Assembly: GCF_023746555.1 (NCBI RefSeq)
Contig: NZ_CP098755.1
Location: 1,206,001 to 1,270,000, forward strand
Direction: 5' to 3'
Origin: Brevibacillus ruminantium
GTDB lineage: Bacteria > Bacillota > Bacilli > Brevibacillales > Brevibacillaceae
Length of the DNA stretch: 64,000 nt
Part shown: piece after piece, positions 51,759 through 60,298 of the stretch
Numbering within the stretch: position 1 is the stretch's first letter
Layout: each line of letters opens with the position of its first letter
Made by a program: the position numbers and the translations under genes
Notes under the pieces: model-generated
Told to the model about the DNA's origin: nothing
The model's input: the letters and a program-made list of their open reading frames with translations, nothing else
Database searches by the model: none

Positions 51759-52283
51759 TTATCTCGGCTGGATCAGACCGCAGGCCAGACGTTTGCCGGA
51801 GTTGCCGGCAGGCTGCGTACGAAAGTCATCCGGGTTTTGATGAATGATGATCGTTTTGCCGATCACGTCACTGGCCCGGAATCGATTGGTGAAAAAAGAC
51901 ATATGGGCGTACCCGTCATTTGAAAAGAGAACCGGAAAGTCACCTGCATGGTTGCCGTGCGGCTGATGGGTCGGGTTCCAATGCTCTCCTGCCTGTTTGA
52001 AGGGGTCTTGCGGGTTGCCAACCTCGCAGCTTGCGCCATCATGGATGTGGAAGCCGTGCGGTCCAATCGGCTGCCCGCCGGCGGTTGCTGGCTGATAGGG
52101 AGGGAGTCCCGTCACTTCGACCGTTACCTCCGTGCCATAGGGGACATCGGTAAACGTGACATAGCCGTGCAGGTTGGGGGCAAGAGGGCCTCCCTGAATC
52201 AATGCCGCTGCTGCCGTCGGCTGTCTGTACCCATGATCAGAGATCCCTATCGGATTGTATCCATGGTGCGGATAACCGTACAT
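51759..52283 (-). CDS. Cu/Zn superoxide dismutase family protein without signal peptide
   Basis: The 174-residue protein has GPHGFHIHDGASC, HWNPTHQPHGNHAGDFPVLF and TIIIHQNPDDFRTQPAGNSG. All metal ligands appear present (His79, His81, His106, His112, Asp115, His148, and a bridging-type His), as do the disulphide cysteines (Cys86, Cys168) and active-site Arg165. This differs from B. subtilis YojM, which I recall lacks copper ligands. The N-terminus MYGYPHHGYNPIGISDHGYR is Tyr/Gly/His-rich and not a signal sequence. Start after GTGGGAGG. Confidence 0.88.
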   Translation of the reverse strand: MYGYPHHGYNPIGISDHGYRQPTAAAALIQGGPLAPNLHGYVTFTDVPYGTEVTVEVTGLPPYQPATAGGQPIGPHGFHIHDGASCEVGNPQDPFKQAGEHWNPTHQPHGNHAGDFPVLFSNDGYAHMSFFTNRFRASDVIGKTIIIHQNPDDFRTQPAGNSGKRLACGLIQPR

Positions 52284-52471
52284 CTTTCTTCCTCCCACTT
52301 CTTCATGTTACGTGCCTATTTGTATCCTACGAAAGGGGGAAGGATAGTGTTCTTCGAAACCGATTGTATCCGGCAGAAGAAAATAAGTTTTTATATGATC
52401 GTTGGATTTTTTGCATGTCTCCTGCAGATCAGGTATAATACAAACAAATGTTCTGGATCGGAGGGATCTAC

Positions 52472-52678
52472 ATGATTGAAACGATCGTGGTGCCTGTGGA
52501 CAAAAAGATGAGACGCGTACCGGTGTTGACGGCCCAGCATCTGCAGGTGTACAAATGGATCGTAAGTGGAACGGACGTCAACGAGGTGGTCAAAGACAGA
52601 AAAATGCGACGTTATGTCAATGAACTTTGCCGATTGGGCTGGTTAGAATCCCGAGCTGACAAGCGAACTTGCGGATAA
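52472..52678 (+). CDS. Small basic hypothetical protein
   Basis: The 68-residue protein (MIETIVVPVDKKMRRVPVLT, then HLQVYKWIVSGTDVNEVVKD and RYVNELCRLGWLESRADKRT) has a predicted helix-turn-helix-like arrangement that may be a degenerate winged helix. Net charge is positive. There are no close family markers. CGGAGGG precedes the ATG. It could bind DNA, but that is a guess. Confidence 0.65.
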   Translation: MIETIVVPVDKKMRRVPVLTAQHLQVYKWIVSGTDVNEVVKDRKMRRYVNELCRLGWLESRADKRTCG

Positions 52679-52813
52679 AGCTAATAAAGCCGGGTGGTTT
52701 TTACAGTTTTACGCATAAAATTCACAGAATTTTAACTCTTGTCATAAAAAAAGCTTACATTTATCTGTTACACTGATAGTGAACTACAGGAAGCATTGAA
52801 AGGGGTAGAAGTC

Positions 52814-52936
52814 TTGAATCTGGTACTGACAGATGTGCTTTGCAAGGAGTGCAAGGCTCGTCTCACCGAATATGAGATCGAAAACAACGACTCTGTTTGC
52901 ATGGATTGTTACAAAGAGAATAATGAAGAGCAATAA
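52814..52936 (+). CDS. 40-residue double-CxxC zinc-binding miniprotein
   Basis: Starting with TTG after AAAGGGGTAG, the frame reads MNLVLTDVLCKECKARLTEY to DSVCMDCYKENNEEQ. The two knuckles CKEC (Cys10, Cys13) and CMDC (Cys29, Cys32) suit one zinc ion. A strong terminator follows 14 bases after the stop, which supports a real transcript unit. I have a faint memory of similar unnamed Bacillales proteins. The function is unknown. Confidence 0.6.
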   Translation: MNLVLTDVLCKECKARLTEYEIENNDSVCMDCYKENNEEQ

Positions 52937-52950
52937 TGAAATAGAGTGGG

Positions 52951-52990
52951 AAAGCCCGCCTTGCAATCGTGCAGAGGCGGGCTTTTCTTT
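52951..52990. terminator. Bidirectional terminator
   Basis: AAAGCCCGCCT pairs with AGGCGGGCTTTT around a 13-base loop. It serves both the zinc miniprotein gene and the convergent SUFU gene. Confidence 0.88.
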
Positions 52991-53004
52991 TGCTGGCGTG
53001 CGCT

Positions 53005-54093
53005 TTAGCGGATAAATTTAGGTTCGCCGTTAAAGATCAAGGTTTCTTTGCCGGCAGCTCGTTCCACAAGCTGTTCAGAGCCCAGCTCCATCGCCAGCTC
53101 TCGTTCGGCATCGGTAAGGGGGACGAGCCACAGCAGATTGATTGGATCGCCATCCGTCGTTGGAAAGGAAACAGTGGGAGCTTCAACAGGCTGGGCCAGC
53201 AGGACCGCCGTGAAACGCTCGCAGATCTGGCTGATTTCCTGACAAGGGATGGTATGTCCGCGAGCCAAAAAGGTTAGATACGACCAGGGAAGACTGGTTT
53301 GACTGCTGATGTACTGCAGCATTGGCTTTTCATTTTTGGCAAGCCAGCTCGTCTCGCAGGCAAATGCGAGTTCAAATCTCCGCAGTTGCTCCGGCGTTTC
53401 GGTATATTGCTCGACTTTGGGCTGGGGCAGCAGGGAGACGCCCAACGTCAGGACGTAGGTCACATCCCCCTTTTCGATTTTGACCAGCGCTTTTGGCGGC
53501 CAGTGCCCGCCGTCGATGGCGTAGTAGTTTTGAATCGGTCCGAGGGCATTGGTAACTGCGTCCAGAGATGTCTGCTGTCTTGCTGTCCAAGCATCGCCGT
53601 CCTCCCAGCTTTGCCAAAAGCGCTGAGCTGACCAGACCCGTTGGAACAGGGCATTTGACTCCGGTGTCCCCAGCGGAAAGCAAAGACTCGATTCGCTTAT
53701 GCAATCCCTGGCATAGGCGGGGTAGCTGTGACCGTCTGCCGATGCTCCGGCCCATCCGGGAATAACGCTGAGGATCTCTCCTTTGTACAGCAGGGCGGCC
53801 GCATCACATTCCTCAAACCAGACGACAGACAGCTCCTCGGGGTCCAGCTTCTCCGCTCCGTCCGGGTGGGCACAGAACTCCCGGGGAAGCATCGGTGCAA
53901 GACCGCTTCCCATTGCATCCAGATCGAGGGTTTCTGGCGCTATCCCGTAGTTCCTGACCCAGCAGGAGCGGATGCTGGCATGCTCTTCTCCGGGGTGATC
54001 CCATAAGTAAAAGTAGACGCAATCTTCGTACTCTTCGACAATGGCTTGAATCGGACAAACGGGCGAAAATTCTTCCAACAGAATATTTTTCAT
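53005..54093 (-). CDS. Suppressor-of-fused (SUFU) domain protein
   Basis: The 362-residue cytoplasmic protein has two parts. Its C-terminal half (about residues 185-350) fits the SUFU domain: DVTYVLTLGVSLLPQPKVEQ, RRFELAFACETSWLA and LLWLVPLTDAERELAMELG. The N-terminal half (YFYLWDHPGEEHASIRSCWV and on) has no family I recognise. Bacterial SUFU proteins are often immunity proteins of polymorphic toxin systems, but no toxin gene is adjacent. It is divergent from the DUF4272 gene, 149 bases away. Confidence 0.75.
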   Translation of the reverse strand: MKNILLEEFSPVCPIQAIVEEYEDCVYFYLWDHPGEEHASIRSCWVRNYGIAPETLDLDAMGSGLAPMLPREFCAHPDGAEKLDPEELSVVWFEECDAAALLYKGEILSVIPGWAGASADGHSYPAYARDCISESSLCFPLGTPESNALFQRVWSAQRFWQSWEDGDAWTARQQTSLDAVTNALGPIQNYYAIDGGHWPPKALVKIEKGDVTYVLTLGVSLLPQPKVEQYTETPEQLRRFELAFACETSWLAKNEKPMLQYISSQTSLPWSYLTFLARGHTIPCQEISQICERFTAVLLAQPVEAPTVSFPTTDGDPINLLWLVPLTDAERELAMELGSEQLVERAAGKETLIFNGEPKFIR

Positions 54094-54242
54094 GCATTCA
54101 CCTCAAAAGTGGGGTTCTTGAAACCGATACAGAAATGGGCTGTAATCCAATATTAGGATGGATATGGAAAACAGAATAGCATAATGGGTGTAGGGACACA
54201 AACTTGTGAATAGCCAGAAAAAGAAAAAAGCGAGGGATCTTG

Positions 54243-55421
54243 ATGACGCAATGCACGCTGTACGTGTCGATGAAACATGTCGAGAAAGTAACAGAAGCCA
54301 TCCGGGAGAGCTTCCGTGACCAAACGGTGGAGGCTTCAGCCGATGGATGCACGGTGACAGTTACCCGGAAAAGATTGTTTGGCAAAAGGACGATCACCTT
54401 GCGCACCATGCGGGAGGACAAAGAGACAGAAGCCTTTACCCAGATGATACGCGGGATGTACGGATTTTTCTCGCAAATCGAAACGGTGCATGAGCAGGTG
54501 AAGGAGAAACTTCTGATGCAGATCACGGCTCTCAATATAGCGGTAGGGATCGTGTCGAGCCATGAAATGGATGATGAGACATTTCAGCGAATCCTAGCGA
54601 TCGCGGAAAGTGTGAACGGCATTGTGTTTCTCCCGTCTGGGGAGATGCTGGATAAAAAGGGACAGCTGATTCTGGGGCCGGGAGGGGAGTCGGAGCTGGA
54701 GGATTTTCTGGTGACTGTCAGCACAGACTTGATCGATGGCCATGTACGACAGACAGCCTCGAACGAAGAACGAAAGCGTCAAAGCATGGAGCGGCTGCGT
54801 CAGCAGGGAATCCCTGTCATCGAGCATCTGCCCGTCATCGTCGCTGATGAGGAGGCGGTGATTCGCAGCAAAGACGAAATCGTGCAGCGGGCGATTGCTT
54901 TGTGTTTGGTCGCGGTTTACGCGGGCGGCATTGCGGAGGGCGAAGAGGTACAGGAAGAGCGGGAATTTATAGAGGGCATCATAAGCCAATACGGGGCTGC
55001 CGGATTTTTCACGGAAAGGGAAAGAGCATTTCTCGGCGAGGAGCAGCCGGATCGGACAGAGACGATTCAGTTGGTCTGGATGTACGAATGCTACTGGGTA
55101 TTGCTGTGGGCACTTGGTTATGTGGAGGAGCTTGATTTCCCGGGACAGATTTGTGATGTACAGATGGCGATCGACTGTTTGAAAGAAGCCGGAGATTATG
55201 ACGGCTTCTATCAGAAGGCCGTTGTTCGGAGCACGTCGGAAATTCTCGATCAGGCTGATCTGATTTACCGGTATGACTGGGCGTGCGTCAATGCGAGAAT
55301 CAACAACCAGCCGGTTGAAGGCGGTCTGAATGACGAGGTGGTGCTGGAGAGGCACAGGGCGCTGAACTGGCTGATTCGGTATATGGATGCTGACTGGGAC
55401 GACGTGCGGACAGATACCTAA
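54243..55421 (+). CDS. DUF4272 domain protein
   Basis: The 392-residue soluble protein has an N-terminal 170 residues resembling a small-molecule or regulatory domain (MTQCTLYVSMKHVEKVTEAI). Residues 175-385 match DUF4272 as I know it: RKRQSMERLRQQGIPVIEHL, VQRAIALCLVAVYAGGIAEG and WMYECYWVLLWALGYVEELD. The function is unknown; the family often turns up near immunity-like genes. The ATG follows GAGGG by 6 bases. Confidence 0.75.
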   Translation: MTQCTLYVSMKHVEKVTEAIRESFRDQTVEASADGCTVTVTRKRLFGKRTITLRTMREDKETEAFTQMIRGMYGFFSQIETVHEQVKEKLLMQITALNIAVGIVSSHEMDDETFQRILAIAESVNGIVFLPSGEMLDKKGQLILGPGGESELEDFLVTVSTDLIDGHVRQTASNEERKRQSMERLRQQGIPVIEHLPVIVADEEAVIRSKDEIVQRAIALCLVAVYAGGIAEGEEVQEEREFIEGIISQYGAAGFFTERERAFLGEEQPDRTETIQLVWMYECYWVLLWALGYVEELDFPGQICDVQMAIDCLKEAGDYDGFYQKAVVRSTSEILDQADLIYRYDWACVNARINNQPVEGGLNDEVVLERHRALNWLIRYMDADWDDVRTDT

Positions 55422-55754
55422 ACCTCGCGTATGGACTTTCCCGTTCCCTTGAAACAACTGGTGAGAGCGGATAGGCTGCCCGCGCCGTTTTCTTACAAAG
55501 CAACGCGGGCAGCTCCAGTTGGAGTGTCAGGTCTCCGAGCGATATGATTTTCCCATTTGTGCGCCCAAGCCAAAATAATGACGGAAATTGTATATCAGCG
55601 GTGACCAGGGGTGGATGCTTTGATGCGTACGTTGATTCGTGTTCATAACCGACCACCTTTGCTTCGAATGTCCAAATAGATTATAGGCGAGACTTATTTC
55701 GGTGGTGGCCGAAGTATCAGATAAGATTGCCTGCCGTTTTCGATGCGGCTCGGA
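55422..55754. other. Gene-free gap with one strong hairpin
   Basis: The only notable structure is a perfect 10-bp stem GCTGCCCGCG/CGCGGGCAGC at 55475-55513, just after the DUF4272 gene. It lacks a T run on either side, so its role as terminator is uncertain. No gene or promoter was recognised in the rest. Confidence 0.5.
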
Positions 55755-56153
55755 TCAATCGGGGTGAAGAGGCGACGGAGAGCTTCCCTTCAGTATTCCG
55801 AGATATTGCTTGCGATAGATCCAAATCAGAAGAACTTCCAGGACGAAGACGAGTGCCCCTAAAGGAAGCAGATCAGGATCGACAAACAGGTGAAAAGCCA
55901 GAATATTGACCACAATCGGGGCAAGAATGACCAGTGATAACGGTACAAACACATTGATGAGCAAACTGATTCCACAAATGAGTTCAATTGTTTTTACCAT
56001 AATGAGCAGATAGCCTTGTAAAAATTCCATCGCTTTCGGGCTAGTGGGAAAGATGGGCGAAAATCCGAAAATGACAAGGTAACCGTTAAAACCAGCGCCC
56101 AAAAAGATGACACCCATGAAAATTCGGCACAATAAGCTGAACGTACGTTGCAT
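55755..56153 (-). CDS. DoxX-like membrane protein
   Basis: The 132-residue protein has four predicted helices (about 4-24, 45-65, 68-88 and 95-112) and the DoxX-type start LCRIFMGVIFLGAGFNGYLV with GYLLIMVKTIELICGISLLI. DoxX/DoxD-like proteins are small quinone-linked or stress-related membrane proteins of uncertain role. The start is an ATG 9 bases after GAGAGG; in-frame codons upstream run through the operator region. The paired TetR gene and operators make it a likely TetR target. Confidence 0.82.
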   Translation of the reverse strand: MQRTFSLLCRIFMGVIFLGAGFNGYLVIFGFSPIFPTSPKAMEFLQGYLLIMVKTIELICGISLLINVFVPLSLVILAPIVVNILAFHLFVDPDLLPLGALVFVLEVLLIWIYRKQYLGILKGSSPSPLHPD

Positions 56154-56193
56154 GCTTACCATCCTCTCTTGTTTGAAAATGTATCGGGAAGCT

Positions 56194-56209
56194 TTGACCA
56201 GGTGGTCGA
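56194..56209. promoter_or_regulatory. TetR operator 1 (doxX side)
   Basis: TTGACCAGGTGGTCGA is a near-perfect palindrome (GACCA-N2-TGGTC). It is the inverted counterpart of the site at 56230-56245, with centres 36 bases apart. Confidence 0.8.
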
Positions 56210-56229
56210 TACGAACAGTGTAATCCTCT

Positions 56230-56245
56230 TTGACCACCTGGTCAA
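56230..56245. promoter_or_regulatory. TetR operator 2 (tetR side)
   Basis: TTGACCACCTGGTCAA is the second copy in the divergent doxX-tetR gap. TTGACCA-type dyads are common TetR targets, so autoregulation and control of doxX are expected. Confidence 0.8.
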
Positions 56246-56320
56246 TATGGTGTAGGATGAGATGGGGAGAACACCTATCCTTTTGCAGCAAACAGAGAAT
56301 CAAGCAATAGAGGGGGCAGA

Positions 56321-57016
56321 ATGTTGAGCAAGAACATCCGGTCAGATTCCAAAACCAAGCTGGATGCCTCGACCCAGGCCAGTCAGCTAGCTGCGATCTT
56401 ATGGGGCGCTGAGAATGAGGAGATCAAGAAAAAACTGCTGGAAGCAGCTTTGACCGAATTTGCCGAAAAGGGATACGCACTCGGCTCGACCAATCAGGTT
56501 GTGCAGAGGGCTGGTGTATCCAAAGGAATGCTGTTTCACTTCTTTTCCAATAAAAAAAATCTGTATTTGTACATCGTAGATACTTGTATCGACTACTTTC
56601 AACGCTATCTGACTGATGAATTGCAAGATGATTCCAGTGATCTGTTGCAAAGAGTAGTTGATCTCAGCATGGCAAAAATGAAGCTCTTCATCGAAGAGCC
56701 ATTGATCTATCAGCTGGCGGTAACTACCTTTATCCAGTGCCCCGCCGAGGTTAAGGAAGAGATTCGGGAGCGAGAGAAGCAGGTTCATGCGACCTATCTC
56801 GCCTTGTTAATAAAGGGAATAGATGCCTCTGCTTTTCGGGAGGGGATCACGCCGGTGAAAGCGGCCGAATTCCTGATTGCTGCTGTCGAGGCCTTGCTTC
56901 AAAAACAGATTCGGGCCCATGAAGAAAAGGAAGACAAAGGGTTAGAGACGCTGCAGCCATTCTTGGAAGAGCTCTCTGGCTATATGGAAATCGTACGGCA
57001 TGGTGTGTATCGGTAA
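56321..57016 (+). CDS. TetR/AcrR family repressor
   Basis: The 231-residue repressor has its DNA-binding domain at residues 35-85: LLEAALTEFAEKGYALGSTN, QVVQRAGVSKGMLFHFFSNK. The remaining helical part binds an unknown ligand. It carries an extra 30-residue polar N-terminus before the HTH. It is divergent from doxX with two operators between them. SD GAGGGGG. Confidence 0.9.
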   Translation: MLSKNIRSDSKTKLDASTQASQLAAILWGAENEEIKKKLLEAALTEFAEKGYALGSTNQVVQRAGVSKGMLFHFFSNKKNLYLYIVDTCIDYFQRYLTDELQDDSSDLLQRVVDLSMAKMKLFIEEPLIYQLAVTTFIQCPAEVKEEIREREKQVHATYLALLIKGIDASAFREGITPVKAAEFLIAAVEALLQKQIRAHEEKEDKGLETLQPFLEELSGYMEIVRHGVYR

Positions 57017-57019
57017 GGG

Positions 57020-57045
57020 AGTGGCGCTTGGCGCTACTTTTTTTC
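57020..57045 (+). terminator. Terminator after tetR
   Basis: AGTGGCGC-TTG-GCGCTACT is followed by TTTTTT and overlaps the last codons of the convergent WYL regulator gene. Confidence 0.75.
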
Positions 57046-57987
57046 ATAAAGAGAGAAAATGGCGATTGCTTCAGCGATCACCCTTTGTCGCAGCTCCAAC
57101 GGCTCCAGCACTTCCACATGGGCCCCCAGCCCAAGCACGATTTCGCAGGCAGAGTCCAGGATTTGAAACTGGACGTCGGTGTCAAATCGGTCGTTCTCTG
57201 CAGGGTGTGCCTGAATGATTTTGGCAAAACGCTCCTGGCGAATACGTGACAGGCCCGTTTCAGTCAGCAAAAGCCGTGCCGGATATACCGGGAGGCTCGC
57301 TTTGAACGCTGACGTGGATTGCTCCCAGTATCGGCCGAGATCAAATGCTTCGGGCCGCTCAAATTTTTCCTCCAGAAGCTGTGCTGACTGCAGGCGGGAA
57401 ATCCGGTAGTTGCGGTACTCGCCGTTCACTTCTGCGACCATGTACCAGACATTTCGTTTGGCAACCAGTCCCAAAGGCTGAACGATGCGTTCCACCACGC
57501 CCTCCTCCCGCTGATAGCGGATGAGCAGCTTCTGTCTGGCCCACACGGCCTCCTGGACGACAGGGAGAAAGGGAAAAGCTTCGTCAGACTGGTGCCAGCC
57601 TGCCCCGTCAATGTGGATAAGCTGACGGACAGACTCGGCATCATCTCGGGCTGTTGGGGGAGTCGCAGCCAACAATTTTTGAAAGGCCGCCTCAAAGCGG
57701 TCTTTCAGCCCCAGATCATGCAGCAGTTCCGTAGGGCGAATGAGCAGCAAGGATTGAATTTCTTTCGTTGAAAGCCCCGTCAGCGTGGTACGATACCCTT
57801 CGGCCAGCTTCCAGCCGCCGTGTGAGCCCCGCTCGGCGAATACAGGGATGCCCGCTGCGCTTAAGGCCTCCATGTCGCGATGGATGGTTCTTTCGGAAAC
57901 CTCAAGCAGCTCAGCCAGCTCGCGTGAGGTCATTTGCCCGTGATTTTGCAGAAGCAATAACAGAGAAAGCAAGCGATCCGCCCGCAT
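57034..57987 (-). CDS. YafY-type DeoR/WYL-domain transcriptional regulator
   Basis: The 317-residue regulator has an N-terminal winged helix (MRADRLLSLLLLLQNHGQMT, then ELAELLEVSERTIHRDMEAL) and a WYL domain (about 135-220) with RNVWYMVAEVNGEYRNYRIS. A C-terminal WCX region follows. WYL domains sense nucleic acid or other ligands. A palindrome in the gap toward the next, divergent gene is a candidate operator. The second of two adjacent ATGs fits the AAGGAGG spacing best. Confidence 0.88.
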   Translation of the reverse strand: MRADRLLSLLLLLQNHGQMTSRELAELLEVSERTIHRDMEALSAAGIPVFAERGSHGGWKLAEGYRTTLTGLSTKEIQSLLLIRPTELLHDLGLKDRFEAAFQKLLAATPPTARDDAESVRQLIHIDGAGWHQSDEAFPFLPVVQEAVWARQKLLIRYQREEGVVERIVQPLGLVAKRNVWYMVAEVNGEYRNYRISRLQSAQLLEEKFERPEAFDLGRYWEQSTSAFKASLPVYPARLLLTETGLSRIRQERFAKIIQAHPAENDRFDTDVQFQILDSACEIVLGLGAHVEVLEPLELRQRVIAEAIAIFSLYEKK

Positions 57988-58063
57988 CATGCACTCCTCC
58001 TTTTCACCAATCAGGTATACCTGCCCGTTTCTTTCTTACACGTTCTTTCAATCTTACCATTTC

Positions 58064-58086
58064 TATATGACAGAAGCTGTCATATA
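58064..58086. promoter_or_regulatory. Palindrome, candidate operator of the WYL regulator
   Basis: TATATGACAG-AAG-CTGTCATATA is a perfect 10-bp inverted repeat with 3-base spacer in the gap between the WYL regulator gene and the divergent class V aminotransferase gene. TGACAG/CTGTCA dyads occur beside other YafY-type genes in my recollection. Confidence 0.6.
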
Positions 58087-58235
58087 TCCGAGGTATTCTG
58101 TTCCTGCAATTTACTTTCACTTTCGGAACTACCAATTATGTTTTTACTTGTCGCAGGCTTTTTTATCAAAATGAAGAAGTATAATTAATGTAAAACAAAG
58201 AATATTCTGTTAAATAGAAAGGGGAGAGGAAGAAG

Positions 58236-59483
58236 ATGAGTTTTGATGTCCAGCACTTCCGTCATGATTTTCCGTCTTTGCAGCGGATGGTGGGTGACAA
58301 TCCGGCCGCCTATCTGGATGGCCCTGGAGGTACCCAGGTTCCCCGGTCTGTGATAAAAGCAATCGCTGACTATTACGAGACCAGCAATGCCAACGCCCAT
58401 GGCCCGTTTGTCACCAGCGAGGAGACTGACATCATCGTAGAGCAGGCCCGGGCAGGGATGGCCGCATTTCTGGGAGCAGCATCACCCGCGTGCATCTCCT
58501 TTGGGGCCAACATGACTTCGCTGGCCTTTGCGCTCGGCCGTGGCCTTTCCCGCTTGATCGCCCCCGGCGATGAGATCATCATTACCGATCTGGATCATGA
58601 AGCCAACCGCGGCCCCTGGCTGACACTTGCAGAGCGGGGGGCGGTCGTACATTCGGTCAAGATGACGGCAGACGGGCAGCTCGATTTGGAGCATTTGCGG
58701 TCGCTTCTCAGTTCAAAGACAAAGCTGGTAGCAGTCGGCTACTCGTCCAACTCGCTTGGAACGGTAAACGATTTGGCCGCGATTCGGGAGTGGAGCAGGG
58801 CGGCGGGGGCTTGGATGATCGTGGACGCCGTTCACTATGCCCCTCATTTTCCGGTAGACGTCACTGCGCTTGATCCTGATTTTCTGCTCTGTTCCGCTTA
58901 CAAATTTTACGGGCCGCATGTGGGCATTCTCTACAGTCGTCCCGGCCTGCTCGACCAAATCCCTACGGACAAGCTCAGACCGCAGTCGGCAGAGGCTCCG
59001 TTCCGGATCGAAACAGGCACGTTAAACTTCGCTGCTCTCGCCGGGGTGCGAGCGGCGGTCGATTACATCGCTTCTTTTGGGCAGGGAAGCACGCTGCGGG
59101 AGCAAATCATGAGCGGCATGGAAAAGGTTCACGTCTACGAGGAGGGAGTAGCCCGCTACTTGTATGACAAGCTTTCGGCCATTGCGGAAGTAACCGTATA
59201 TGGGCAGCCGTTTGACGTGGGTTTGCGTGCGCCCACCGTCTCCTTTACCGTAAAAGGCATCCATACTGATGAGGTGGCAAAAGCCCTGGGTGAGCAAGGT
59301 TTATTTGTCTGGGGCGGACATTTTTACGCCATGCGCGTAGTGGAATCACTGGGTCTGGAAGAAGCAGGCGGACTCGTTCGCGTGGGGATTTCGCTCTACA
59401 ATACGCGGGAAGAAATAGACCGTCTGGTGGATTGTTTGCAAGCGCTGATCAACAAAGCAGAAGGAATGATGACAGGCAGGTAA
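58236..59483 (+). CDS. Cysteine desulfurase-like class V aminotransferase
   Basis: The 415-residue PLP enzyme starts MSFDVQHFRHDFPSL and contains YLDGPGGTQVPRSV, ITDLDHEANRGPWL (His stacking on PLP), WMIVDAVHYAPH (Asp) and LCSAYKFYGPHVGILY with the Schiff-base Lys. It belongs to the desulfurase-like branch (TIGR01976-type), not to IscS or SufS. No obvious catalytic Cys loop is seen in the C-terminal third, so a lyase other than desulfurase is possible. SD AAAGGGGAGAGG. Confidence 0.85.
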   Translation: MSFDVQHFRHDFPSLQRMVGDNPAAYLDGPGGTQVPRSVIKAIADYYETSNANAHGPFVTSEETDIIVEQARAGMAAFLGAASPACISFGANMTSLAFALGRGLSRLIAPGDEIIITDLDHEANRGPWLTLAERGAVVHSVKMTADGQLDLEHLRSLLSSKTKLVAVGYSSNSLGTVNDLAAIREWSRAAGAWMIVDAVHYAPHFPVDVTALDPDFLLCSAYKFYGPHVGILYSRPGLLDQIPTDKLRPQSAEAPFRIETGTLNFAALAGVRAAVDYIASFGQGSTLREQIMSGMEKVHVYEEGVARYLYDKLSAIAEVTVYGQPFDVGLRAPTVSFTVKGIHTDEVAKALGEQGLFVWGGHFYAMRVVESLGLEEAGGLVRVGISLYNTREEIDRLVDCLQALINKAEGMMTGR

Positions 59484-59489
59484 AAGAGG

Positions 59490-59523
59490 AAGCAGGCTTC
59501 TGGAGAGGAGTCTGCTTTTTCGT
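59490..59523 (+). terminator. Terminator after the class V aminotransferase gene
   Basis: AAGCAGGCT pairs with AGTCTGCTT (one G-U) around TCTGGAGAGG, followed by TTTTT. Confidence 0.8.
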
Positions 59524-59627
59524 GGTCCAGAAAACCCGCATAATCCGGGGGCAAAAAGGAATGCTGTACATATGGGACAAAGAGCGTTCACGCCATAGAA
59601 ATGAAACGGAAAGGAGGAAACGGATGA

Positions 59628-60263
59628 ATGGACGGGACCGGGGCAAGCCAGATGAAATGGCAGGATTGTGACGTATCACCGATGAAATTGCAGGTGGAAC
59701 AGGAACTGAAGCAATTGGTGCACGAGATCGAAGACAGCTTGCTGTCGATGAACAATGAAAACCAGTGTGTCCTTGGAAAGTTGGATCAAATCAAGCAGAG
59801 ACTCTCCAGCATCGAGGCGACGGCGGCTTCTTTTTATCTCTACTGCTATCTGTCTCCCTACACAGATATGTATCTCGAATTGTCCCAGACGCTTCGCCAT
59901 CTGTCGCACCGCAGACATGGCGCCCTGATTGTGATTCAGCGGATGGATTCGCTTGATCAATGGGTGTATCGCGGCACACAGATCGATGCTGCTGTCAGCA
60001 GCACTTTGCTGGAATCGATTTTTTATCCAGGCAGTCCTCTGCACGACGGTGCTGTCTTGATTCAGACGAATTCGATAGTTTCCGCTGGCAACGTTTTGCC
60101 GCTCTCCGAGAACAGGCTGGCCGATGCGAATCTGGGCACCCGCCACCGCGCCGCCTTGGGACTCAGCGAGCGGAGTGATGCTTTGATTCTTGTGGTCTCC
60201 GAAGAGACGGGACAAGCTCGTTTTGCCTACCAAGGGAGGCTCTATCCATTGCCGACGGGATGA
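59628..60263 (+). CDS. cdaS: Diadenylate cyclase CdaS (sporulation-type DisA_N protein)
   Basis: The 211-residue protein has an N-terminal helical pair (about residues 19-62) and a DAC domain with DGA (140-142 in SPLHDGAVLIQ) and RHR (172-174 in GTRHRAALGLSE), both needed to make c-di-AMP from two ATP. There is no membrane segment or DNA-binding domain, which matches CdaS (about 207 residues, autoinhibited by its helices, active in sporulation). The first ATG is 10 bases from GGAGG; an out-of-frame ATG four bases earlier is better placed. Its 3' end overlaps a terminator. Confidence 0.9.
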   Translation: MDGTGASQMKWQDCDVSPMKLQVEQELKQLVHEIEDSLLSMNNENQCVLGKLDQIKQRLSSIEATAASFYLYCYLSPYTDMYLELSQTLRHLSHRRHGALIVIQRMDSLDQWVYRGTQIDAAVSSTLLESIFYPGSPLHDGAVLIQTNSIVSAGNVLPLSENRLADANLGTRHRAALGLSERSDALILVVSEETGQARFAYQGRLYPLPTG

Positions 60264-60298
60264 GACCGTTGCTGTGGTGGATAGAGCCTTATTTTTTT
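60237..60298 (+). terminator. Terminator overlapping the end of cdaS
   Basis: AGGCTCTATCCA in the last codons pairs with TGGATAGAGCCT after the stop, followed by TATTTTTTT. Confidence 0.85.
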
